Below are positions 1 to 5,353 of a DNA stretch of 5,353 nucleotides, in pieces. The notes below the pieces were generated by a model. It made no database searches, was not told where the DNA came from, and saw only the letters and a program-made list of their open reading frames with translations. The stretch is from Dysgonamonadaceae bacterium (GTDB lineage Bacteria; Bacteroidota; Bacteroidia; Bacteroidales; Azobacteroidaceae), in contig JAITCT010000214.1 of assembly GCA_031282925.1 (NCBI GenBank), positions 1-5,353 on the forward strand, read 5' to 3'. A program made the position numbers and the translations under genes. Each line of letters starts with the position of its first letter. Position 1 is the stretch's first letter.

Positions 1-2
1 CT

Positions 3-152
3 TTTGGCGAAGATCAATCCCGGGCACGGAGAGGGTATGCTCCGGAAAATCTGTCCACGATCAGGAAACCGGCTTTACAGACAATAAAAGAACACAACGA
101 TAAATTGAGCCTGAAAAAAAGGAGGGTCAGGGCGGCATATGATGAAAAATAA
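3..152 (+). CDS. ISAs1-family transposase, C-terminal fragment (5' end outside window)
   Basis: Frame 3 encodes the last 49 residues of a transposase, starting FGEDQSRARRGYAPENLSTI and ending in RRVRAAYDEK before TAA. The run F-x-E-D-x-S-R-x-R-x-G-x-A-P-E-N-L-(3 residues)-R is the conserved C-terminal block of ISAs1/H-repeat-type DDE transposases (usual length about 370 residues). It follows directly after the catalytic-Glu region, which would lie just left of the window. The protein would cut and join the ends of its own element. Family members usually continue past this point with a Tyr-Leu-Leu-like tail. Here the next codons after the TAA read CTC ATA ACT TAA, so a single TAC-to-TAA change could have trimmed about four residues, which is probably harmless. 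Whether the rest of the gene is intact cannot be seen. Confidence 0.85.
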   Translation, partial: FGEDQSRARRGYAPENLSTIRKPALQTIKEHNDKLSLKKRRVRAAYDEK

Positions 153-160
153 CTCATAAC

Positions 161-183
161 TTAAATTTCATGCGTTTGCCCTG
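161..183. repeat. Probable right terminal inverted repeat of the ISAs1-family element
   Basis: The stretch ending GCGTTTGCCCTG lies just downstream of the transposase stop, and its reverse complement starts CAGGGCAAACGC, in keeping with the CAGGG start of many ISAs1-family ends. The inner limit is arbitrary because the matching left repeat is outside the window. Confidence 0.45.
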
Positions 184-201
184 GCGTCAAACACATTAAA
201 T

Positions 202-265
202 ACGAAAGCGCAAAGACGCAAAGAAACCGTTCATACGCGGTTTTTGTGTCTTCGCGCCTTTGCGT
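202..265. repeat. Long imperfect hairpin repeat downstream of the PspC gene
   Basis: Left arm 208-229 (GCGCAAAGAC then GCAAAGAAACCG) and right arm 238-257 pair almost completely around an 8-base loop (230-237, TTCATACG), with two substitutions and a 2-base indel. With single-base bulges the pairing extends to about 202 and 265. The left arm holds a tandem repeat of CGCAAAGA (209-216 and 217-224). It lies 40 bases beyond the stop of the minus-strand PspC gene and about 20 bases beyond the IS boundary. Neither strand shows a T-run directly after the stem, so it is not a standard intrinsic terminator, although it could protect or end transcripts from both converging sides. It looks like a dispersed intergenic REP-type repeat; that class assignment is inference. 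Confidence 0.7.
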
Positions 266-304
266 TTACAAAAAAAACGTTTGCCGGGGAAGTACCGTCC
301 GGTA

Positions 305-2011
305 TCATTCTTTCCCAATCCTGCCTATCCCCGACATTTCCGTGCGTTTTTCCCGCGGCTCTTCCCTGTAAGTCAAGCTCCCGATTCCGGTAACTTTTCC
401 TTTTAAATAAGCCACAGGGTTGCATTTGACCGAACCGACGCCTTCTACTTTTGCATATACCGAATCGGCAACCATTTCCAGGGCGTTGATCAAACCGGCG
501 CCTTCCATCTCAAATTCAGCCTTCCGGGCTTGTCCGCCCAAAATCATTTCGCCTATGCCGCCGGAAGTTGCTTTCAGGAATCGAACGTTCAAACCGTCGG
601 CCCGGAATTTTCCTATACCGTCTAATTCAAGTTTCAGGCTGTCGGCCTTAAAAGCACCGGCTATCCATACATTTCCAACCGAATTGGATTCGATTTCTTT
701 CACTCCCGTGGTATTGATCCGGATATCTACCTGTTCCTGTCCGGCAGAAAATTTTTTGCCGATATGCCATTTTTTCCATTCGGGAGCAAACAGGCGGAGG
801 CGTTCTTTTTTTACTTCATACCGGACATATTTCACTAAACGTTCGCTGCCGCTGACTGTGATTGTTGCCGGTCCTTCCACCGCCTGTTCAATTTGCGTAT
901 TGCATATCAAATCATCATCCAAATCAATGCCGGTATATGGTTGATCAATAACGTATTCCTGTTCCGTATAACTGTCGCCGCCGCGAATGTCATCTACTGC
1001 ATTTACCTGCCATCCTCCCCGGCCGGCGCCGTTATCTATCCTGATACCCGAACTTAAAAGCAATATCAGCGCCAATATCCAGACAGCCAGAATAATCCAT
1101 TTGAGGCTTTTGCTTACAGGGGTAAATTTGGCAATGCCAGCAACCATGCTGTAAATGAAAACAGCTAAAGGTATGCCGATAACCGAGATGAAAGCAGCGG
1201 AGGCCAAAAGCGGATGATCAATTGTCAGGAAAGAAATGTCGCGAACAAAACCGAAAGGCAGCGCCGCCAGCAATCCGCCGCCTGCCCCGAACAGAACGGT
1301 AAACAGCACTACGATTACGAGTATCAGTGCAAAGATTAGCGGCAGGCCTATCAAACAGCCTAATCCTGTCAAACCGATTTTCATCAGCGTCAGGGTTGCT
1401 TCAAAAAATCCTTCCCTACAGCCGCGGTTTTCACTTTTTCCCGTCTGTACGGCTTCTTCGGCGACCGTTTTGCCGATATTTTCAACGGTAACCGGCATTC
1501 CCTGCATCTGCAGTTTTTCGGCCGCCGTTTTTGCCGCAGGGAAAATTATCCATGCCAGCAGATAGACGGGAACGGCCGTAAATGACGAAGCAAACAACAG
1601 AACGACTGCAATGCTCCTGACAACCGCCACATTCCAGCCGAAACGGGCGGCAAGGCCGGAACAGAGGCCGCCCAGCATTTTGTTGTCGCCGTTTCTGAAA
1701 AAAGTTTTCCTTTCCTGAAAAGTCTGTTTTTCGTCTTTCCGGTTTTCCGGGTCGCCGAAGCCGGCCGGTTTGCCGATTTCCGCAATCGCTTCTTCCACCT
1801 GCCTGACGGCGATCACTTCGTATCCCGTGCGGATGTGTTCGCTGAAAAGTTTTTCAATCCCGGCTTCAAAGCCGGTAATGCTTTCCGGCGAGCCTTCTTC
1901 GCGGCAAAAATAAATCCGCATGTTGTCCAAATACTTCTCAAGTAACCGGCAGGCGTCTTCGTCCATGGCGAATACTTTGCCGTTGAGATTCACTGTTACT
2001 GTTTTTTTCAT
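305..2011 (-). CDS. PspC-domain membrane protein with C-terminal GIN (DUF2807) beta-helix domain
   Basis: A 568-residue inner-membrane protein. Residues 1-85 are the soluble N-terminal block typical of Bacteroidetes PspC proteins (MKKTVTVNLNG start, IAEIGKP near 77-82). Residues 104-160 are a PspC domain (KMLGGLCSGLA at 111-121, hydrophobic to WIIFP). Further membrane segments lie near 205-255 (probably two), 268-292 and 303-321. Residues about 356-568 form a GIN/DUF2807 domain with regularly spaced G-x-G turns, probably on the outer face of the membrane. PspC in proteobacteria is part of phage-shock membrane stress control; the role of this fused form is not established, so envelope stress sensing is inference. 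The start at 2011 was chosen over an in-frame ATG at 2080 because the family block begins there and the upstream 23 residues are low-complexity Lys/Asn. In related genomes such genes often follow a PadR-type regulator; here the upstream gene is ubiE, 200 bases away. Beyond the stop, an A-run at 270-277 (T-run on the coding strand) follows only a weak CCGG stem. Confidence 0.9.
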   Translation of the reverse strand: MKKTVTVNLNGKVFAMDEDACRLLEKYLDNMRIYFCREEGSPESITGFEAGIEKLFSEHIRTGYEVIAVRQVEEAIAEIGKPAGFGDPENRKDEKQTFQERKTFFRNGDNKMLGGLCSGLAARFGWNVAVVRSIAVVLLFASSFTAVPVYLLAWIIFPAAKTAAEKLQMQGMPVTVENIGKTVAEEAVQTGKSENRGCREGFFEATLTLMKIGLTGLGCLIGLPLIFALILVIVVLFTVLFGAGGGLLAALPFGFVRDISFLTIDHPLLASAAFISVIGIPLAVFIYSMVAGIAKFTPVSKSLKWIILAVWILALILLLSSGIRIDNGAGRGGWQVNAVDDIRGGDSYTEQEYVIDQPYTGIDLDDDLICNTQIEQAVEGPATITVSGSERLVKYVRYEVKKERLRLFAPEWKKWHIGKKFSAGQEQVDIRINTTGVKEIESNSVGNVWIAGAFKADSLKLELDGIGKFRADGLNVRFLKATSGGIGEMILGGQARKAEFEMEGAGLINALEMVADSVYAKVEGVGSVKCNPVAYLKGKVTGIGSLTYREEPREKRTEMSGIGRIGKE

Positions 2012-2082
2012 GTTTTCAAAATTTTTATTGTTCCTGTTAATTCTTTTTTTATGCGCTGTTTTTTTATTGCAATTAATCATGT

Positions 2083-2159
2083 TGCATCTCTGCGAGATGC
2101 CGGCCGGGGACAGATCTATTCATTTTCTACCGAACTGTGCATCTCTGCGAGATGCCGGC
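2083..2159. repeat. Duplicated 22-base hairpin repeat in the ubiE-PspC gap
   Basis: Two identical 22-base units lie at 2083-2104 and 2138-2159, 55 bases apart. Each contains a perfect 7-bp stem with a 3-base loop, GCATCTC-TGC-GAGATGC (2084-2100 and 2139-2155), followed by CGGC. The spacer between units (2105-2137) is not itself repeated. The pair sits in the 200-base noncoding gap 2012-2211, upstream of the PspC start and downstream of the ubiE stop. Short ORFs running through it are products of the repeat, not genes. It has the look of a REP-like dispersed element; possible effects are weak termination after ubiE or mRNA end protection. No promoter matching the Bacteroidetes TTTG / TAnnTTTG form was convincing between it and the PspC start. 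Confidence 0.75.
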
Positions 2160-2211
2160 TCCATGTTCATCAACGTACATGCATGAAAAAAGCAGCACCT
2201 CAAAAAAAGAG

Positions 2212-2967
2212 TTAACCTTTATGGGCGGCTTTCCGTTCGCCGATATACAGCATACAAATTCCAAAAGTAAATTGCCGGTAAGTAACGTTTTTAAATCCGT
2301 TTTTCTCAAGAATGGCCTTCATTTCCCTGCCCTGCGGGAATGCGGCAATTGATTCGGGCAAATAACGATAAGCGGCACTATTGCCGGAAATCCGGTTTCC
2401 GATAAGCGGAATTAATTTTGAATACAGTTGATATGCCTGTTTTGCCGGAAAAAATTCCGGTGTGGCGAGTTCGAGGATCATCAGTTTTCCGCCGGGCTTC
2501 AATATGCGAAGAGTTTCCTGCAAACTTCGGTCTAATTGCCCGAAGTTGCGGATGCCGAAAGCAACCGTCGCCGCATCGAAAGAATCGTTTCCCAGCCGTA
2601 ACCCGGCACAATCCTGCCTGTCAAAATCAATGATTCCGGCCAGTCCCGCTTCGGCGACTTTCTTCCGGCCGACTGCCGTCATTTTTTCGGAAATATCTAT
2701 GCCGAGAATTTTTTCGGGTTTTAACAGGCGACAGGCTTCGATTGCCAAATCGCCGGTGCCGGTAGCAATATCCAAAATTGTTTTCGGGGCAAATTCTTTT
2801 AAGGCTAAAAGTCCCTTTTTTCGCCAGGACTTATCAATTCCCAGCGACAGTGAATGATTCAGCAAATCGTATTTTCCTGCAATTTCATTGAACATCTGTT
2901 CTATCTGCTCGCTTTTGGATGTATTGCGGGAGGCGTATGGAATTATTTTTTCCGCTTTGTAGGTCAT
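2212..2967 (-). CDS. ubiE: Demethylmenaquinone methyltransferase (UbiE/MenG)
   Basis: A 251-residue SAM-dependent methyltransferase that C-methylates demethylmenaquinone to menaquinone, the last step of the respiratory quinone pathway, acting at the cytoplasmic face of the membrane. Family marks are clear: YDLLNHSLSLGIDKSWRKK at 33-51 (UbiE signature 1), SAM motif I LDIATGTGD at 65-73, acidic GID at 89-91, FDAATVAFGIRNF at 130-142, ILKPGG at 155-160, the YRYLPESIAAFP block at 200-211, and FGICMLYIG at 235-243. Length matches Bacteroides MenG (about 245). As a Bacteroidetes enzyme it should serve menaquinone, not ubiquinone. The start at 2967 (MTYKAEKIIPY) was preferred to an in-frame ATG at 3033, whose 22 extra residues are encoded by the inverted repeat and match nothing in the family. 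A very stable inverted repeat ends 12 bases upstream of this start, leaving only an A/T-rich CAAATAATCATT for ribosome entry. Confidence 0.97.
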   Translation of the reverse strand: MTYKAEKIIPYASRNTSKSEQIEQMFNEIAGKYDLLNHSLSLGIDKSWRKKGLLALKEFAPKTILDIATGTGDLAIEACRLLKPEKILGIDISEKMTAVGRKKVAEAGLAGIIDFDRQDCAGLRLGNDSFDAATVAFGIRNFGQLDRSLQETLRILKPGGKLMILELATPEFFPAKQAYQLYSKLIPLIGNRISGNSAAYRYLPESIAAFPQGREMKAILEKNGFKNVTYRQFTFGICMLYIGERKAAHKG

Positions 2968-2979
2968 AATGATTATTTG

Positions 2980-3047
2980 GTAGGGGCGAACCCATGTGTT
3001 CGCCCCCTCCTCCGCCCGCAAAGGCAAACACATGGGTTCGCCCCTAC
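2980..3047. repeat. 25-base near-perfect inverted repeat filling the protease-ubiE gap
   Basis: Left arm 2980-3004 (GTAGGGGCGAACCCATGTGT then TCGCC) and right arm 3023-3047 are inverted copies matching at 24 of 25 positions, with an 18-base loop (3005-3022). In the RNA of the coding (minus) strand the one mismatch becomes a G-U wobble, so the whole 25-bp stem can pair; the loop there is purine-rich and contains GGAGG. The right arm overlaps the protease stop codon (TAG at 3044-3046), and the left arm ends 12 bases before the ubiE ATG. A GTAGGGGCGAA...TTCGCCCCTAC palindrome has the look of a dispersed MITE/REP-like element; I recall similar repeats in Bacteroidetes but cannot verify this here. 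Expected effects are attenuation, mRNA stabilisation or limited translation of ubiE. Confidence 0.85.
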
Positions 3048-4702
3048 GGGTGGGTAATGGGAATAAATGTTTTCAAATATAAATCCTTGTCGGACAGCGT
3101 TTTCAGCGCTTTTTTCAGACAGTTGTCACCGCGCAGGGCATAAATGATTTCACCTTTTGCAAAATAATACTGCTTCATGATTTGCCGCGCCAACAGGCCG
3201 GAAATCTGGCTTTTATACAAATTCAAATCCCTGTCCAAATCGGGTTTTAGCTTGTTTTCCAATGCTTTAAATTCTTCCGAGGCCGCATCCAAATAACCTT
3301 CAAACGCCATAATGCCTTTGAGATTATCAAGCGCTTTTCCGCTTTGCCTGTCGTAATTGAAATCTTTCGATTTCAGGAAATCCTTAAATTCGCTGTAAAT
3401 ATTATCCGTCATGGTGAATTTTTGGGGAGAGTCGATGACCCGATGTTTCGTACGCCATTGCACAACAAACTCAAAGAGCAGGTTTTCGGCTTCCAGATAA
3501 TAAACCATGGCCGGCATTTTTTGTTCTTCAATGACGAAATCGGGTAAAATTCCGCCTCCATCCCTGACCGGACGGCCTTTGGATGTATGGAAAACCGAAG
3601 TCAGGCTGTCGGGAATATAAGAAACGCTTCCGTCCTCGCTGCGGTGTGAATAATCAATTGCCTGAATGCACCGCCCGCTGGGGATGTAATATTTGGCTGT
3701 GGTTATTTTCAATTGCCCGTTGTAAGGCAATTGACGCGAAGATTGCACCAGGCCTTTTCCGTAGGTACGGCTTCCGACAACGATAGCCCGGTCCAAATCC
3801 TGCAGGGTACCGGCCAGAATCTCCGAAGCCGAAGCCGATTGACGGTTAACCAGAACCGCCAGCGGAATGACCGAGTCAATTGCCTGCTGGGTAGAACGGT
3901 ATATTCTGTCCAGTTGCCGGACTTTTCCTTTCATCGTCAGTAAGAGGTTGCCTTTTGGAATAAAACAGTTGAGAGTTTCAAGACAGTCTTCCACTACCCC
4001 GCCGCCATTATCGCGGACGTCAATGATCAGGGAAGTAACGCCCCGGTTCGTTTTCAAATCTTCAAAAGCTGCTTTGACGCTTTGAGCGCTGTGAGTAGTA
4101 AATCCCGACAGGTAAATATACCCGACATTTCCCTGTAATGCACAGTAATAAACCACGGGATCAATTTCTATCCGCTTCCGGCTGACGGTTACCCGGCGCG
4201 TTTTTTTCTCGCCCGGTCGCTGGAATTTGATTGTTACCGTTGTATTCGGCCGGCCTTTCAGCCGTTCTCCTGCATAGGAAGAATTTCGTCCGTCCATCTT
4301 TTCGCCGTTGATTTCCAGCAAAATGTCGCCGGCCTGCAAACCGGCTAATGCGGCGGGCATACCTTCAAAAGGTCCGGAAATAATTATTTTTCCTTTATAA
4401 GATGATATTTCGGCGCCGATTCCGGCGTATTCGCCGGTGGTGGTAACCAGAAAATCCGACAAGTCTTCTTCCGGAATGTATTCCGTATAAGGGTCTAAAC
4501 ATTTCAACATAAATTCAATATTGTCGGTTGTCATTTTTCCGACATCAATGGAATCTACGTAAAACAGGTTCAATTCTTTGAATAAAGCGTTGTAGATATC
4601 CAGATTTTTTGAAATCTCAAAACGGTCTTTTTCCGATAACTGTGCTTGAACCGCATGATTGGAAACAATCAGTATCAAACCGATTAATAATAATTTACGC
4701 AT
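3044..4702 (-). CDS. Secreted S41-family C-terminal processing protease (CtpA/Tsp-like)
   Basis: A 552-residue envelope protease that trims or degrades proteins from their C-termini. Residues 1-20 are a signal peptide (MRK, then a hydrophobic core, then HAVQA before Gln21). A PDZ domain spans about 88-175 (GEYAGIG at 90-96, AGLQAGDILLEING at 120-133). The S41 catalytic domain spans about 185-395, with LIIDVRDNGGG at 225-235 and the Ser-Lys-Gln active site: S291 in SASASEI (289-295), K316 and Q320 in YGKGLVQ (314-320). The 25-residue Ser-Lys and 4-residue Lys-Gln spacings equal those of E. coli Tsp. The C-terminal part (400-552) is the helical extension seen in Bacteroidetes members. The start at 4702 leaves 10 bases after the kinase stop. 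An ATG at 4723 (seven more residues, overlapping the kinase by 11 bases, GGAG upstream) is an equally readable alternative. The last residues and the TAG run into the inverted repeat, so the original C-terminus may have differed slightly. Confidence 0.95.
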   Translation of the reverse strand: MRKLLLIGLILIVSNHAVQAQLSEKDRFEISKNLDIYNALFKELNLFYVDSIDVGKMTTDNIEFMLKCLDPYTEYIPEEDLSDFLVTTTGEYAGIGAEISSYKGKIIISGPFEGMPAALAGLQAGDILLEINGEKMDGRNSSYAGERLKGRPNTTVTIKFQRPGEKKTRRVTVSRKRIEIDPVVYYCALQGNVGYIYLSGFTTHSAQSVKAAFEDLKTNRGVTSLIIDVRDNGGGVVEDCLETLNCFIPKGNLLLTMKGKVRQLDRIYRSTQQAIDSVIPLAVLVNRQSASASEILAGTLQDLDRAIVVGSRTYGKGLVQSSRQLPYNGQLKITTAKYYIPSGRCIQAIDYSHRSEDGSVSYIPDSLTSVFHTSKGRPVRDGGGILPDFVIEEQKMPAMVYYLEAENLLFEFVVQWRTKHRVIDSPQKFTMTDNIYSEFKDFLKSKDFNYDRQSGKALDNLKGIMAFEGYLDAASEEFKALENKLKPDLDRDLNLYKSQISGLLARQIMKQYYFAKGEIIYALRGDNCLKKALKTLSDKDLYLKTFIPITHP

Positions 4703-4712
4703 AAGATAATTG

Positions 4713-5353
4713 TTATTTGGCATTTAAAATTTCTCCGGCTTTTTCCCGTATTTCCACCCATGTTGCGGGCGGCAATTTAGTCCCGATCACCTGAATAATG
4801 TAGCAGGAAAGCAAACTTCCCAACTGGGCGCATTTTTCAAGACCTGCCTGTCGAATCATTCCGAAGAAAAATCCTGCCGCATAATAATCCCCTGCGGCAG
4901 TAGTATCTACGGGATTGATTTTTTGATATACGGGAACATGAATCAATTCATCATCGCGTTTTACCCACGAACCTTTGTCGCCTTCTTTCAGGACGGCAAT
5001 TTTCACGTCTTTGGCCATTTCGCGTAAAGCTTCGCCGGTGGAAGGTTTTTCCGCAAAAGCAAGCGATTCTTCCTCATTCGCGAATACAATATCAACATAA
5101 TTTTTTACCAGTTTGCGGATAAATGCCCGGTCGGAGGCAACGACATTAAAACTTGAAAAATCAAACATAATCGTCATTCCCAAAGATTTTGCCGTTTTCA
5201 TAATGCCTTCAATCAATTCATGATTTTGAACCAGGTAACCTTCGACATAAAGGTGAGTATAGCCTTCGAGTACCGCTTTTTGTATGTCCGCTTTCCGCAT
5301 AGCGGCAGCGGCTCCGAGGTAAGTGCAAAAGGTACGTTCGCCGTCAGGCGTAA
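4713..5353 (-). CDS. PfkB-family carbohydrate/nucleoside kinase, adenosine kinase-like (5' end outside window)
   Basis: The C-terminal 212 codons of a ribokinase/PfkB-superfamily kinase; family members are about 310-340 residues, so roughly a third is missing off the right edge. The visible part begins TPDGERTFCTYLGAAAAM (5351 downwards), a lid-strand and substrate-contact region like that of adenosine kinase-type members. It continues with FANEEESLAF (the N-x-x-E Mg/phosphate motif), VLKEGDKGSWV (nucleotide-binding loop) and the PfkB signature DTTAAGDYYAAGF, whose AAGD aspartate is the catalytic base. Most members have GAGD; Ala in place of the first Gly is tolerated by the PROSITE-style pattern. 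It would transfer phosphate from ATP to a sugar or nucleoside hydroxyl in the cytosol; adenosine is the best guess but substrate is not proven. An internal ATG at 5300 is not the start, because the reading frame and homology run past it to the edge. It is probably co-transcribed with the downstream protease gene. Confidence 0.93.
   Translation of the reverse strand, partial: TPDGERTFCTYLGAAAAMRKADIQKAVLEGYTHLYVEGYLVQNHELIEGIMKTAKSLGMTIMFDFSSFNVVASDRAFIRKLVKNYVDIVFANEEESLAFAEKPSTGEALREMAKDVKIAVLKEGDKGSWVKRDDELIHVPVYQKINPVDTTAAGDYYAAGFFFGMIRQAGLEKCAQLGSLLSCYIIQVIGTKLPPATWVEIREKAGEILNAK

Larger units (their letters stand above)
1..183 (+). mobile_element. ISAs1-family insertion sequence, right end (partial)
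   Basis: The 3' end of an insertion sequence, made of the transposase C-terminus (3-152) followed by about 30 noncoding bases. The probable outer boundary is at 183, where the sequence ends in GCCCTG; read inwards on the minus strand this begins CAGGGCAAACGCATG. From family knowledge, ISAs1 elements typically begin with CAGGG-type terminal inverted repeats and make short (about 8 bp) target duplications, so GCGTCAAA at 184-191 would be one copy of such a duplication. The left end and second duplication lie outside the window, so the boundary is inferred, not proven. The element points towards the convergent PspC gene, whose stop is about 120 bases beyond the boundary, and does not interrupt a gene visible here. 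Confidence 0.72.

Noticed and set aside
173..285. CGTTTGCC found both in the IS end (173-180) and at 278-285
   Set aside because: An 8-base match in a short A/T-biased gap is likely chance and the two copies do not flank a unit.
270..302. Intrinsic terminator for the PspC gene (weak CCGG stem at 284-302 followed by eight T on the coding strand)
   Set aside because: The stem is only about 4 bp and is separated from the T-run by several bases; too weak to call.
420..944. A 174-codon open frame on the plus strand inside the PspC-GIN gene
   Set aside because: It lies wholly antisense to a well-supported gene with clear domains; its translation is Pro/Ser/Thr-rich with no recognisable family, as expected of a frame shadow.
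2173..2214. Terminator just after the ubiE stop (CTC-T-run-GAG)
   Set aside because: The apparent 3-bp stem with a T-run as its loop is not a terminator structure.
1920..2352. Short open frames on both strands across the ubiE-PspC gap
   Set aside because: They run through the duplicated hairpin repeat and into flanking genes; the shared HLCEMPA peptide is just the translated repeat.
2462..2857. A 131-codon plus-strand open frame within ubiE
   Set aside because: It is antisense to a confidently identified methyltransferase and shows no family motif.
2968..3033. Extended ubiE start at 3033
   Set aside because: The 22 extra residues are encoded by the inverted repeat and its loop and do not match the family; the start at 2967 gives normal length.
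2980..3047. CRISPR-like repeat
   Set aside because: There are only two arms and they are inverted, not direct repeats with spacers; no cas gene is nearby.

Overview
The window comes from a bacterium of the Bacteroidetes, most likely Bacteroidales, with moderate GC content. The evidence is a MenG/UbiE enzyme of the Bacteroides type, a PspC protein with a C-terminal GIN (DUF2807) domain that starts with the MKKTVTVNLNG block typical of this phylum, and a Tsp/CtpA-like S41 protease of the long Bacteroidetes form. Species cannot be named from the sequence.

All four housekeeping-type genes lie on the minus strand, in transcriptional order from the right edge: a PfkB-family sugar/nucleoside kinase (4713-5353, 5' end outside the window), a secreted S41 processing protease (3044-4702), a demethylmenaquinone methyltransferase ubiE/menG (2212-2967), and a membrane protein with PspC and GIN domains (305-2011). 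The kinase and protease are tightly packed and very likely co-transcribed. ubiE follows after a short gap. The PspC gene follows after 200 bases and may have its own promoter, although no convincing promoter sequence was found. The genes do not form one pathway: purine or sugar phosphorylation, envelope proteolysis, menaquinone synthesis, and envelope stress or structure.

The left end (1-183) is the 3' end of an ISAs1-family insertion sequence on the plus strand, convergent with the PspC gene. It holds the last 49 codons of the transposase and a probable right terminus ending in CCCTG.

The most interesting structure lies between the genes. Three of the gaps carry different palindromic elements: a long imperfect hairpin at 202-265, a duplicated 22-base hairpin unit at 2083-2159, and a 25-base near-perfect inverted repeat at 2980-3047. 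The last fills the protease-ubiE gap, supplies the protease stop codon, and ends 12 bases before the ubiE start. They look like dispersed REP/MITE-like repeats. I see no new multi-gene system here; the repeat-gene junctions are what merit a second look.
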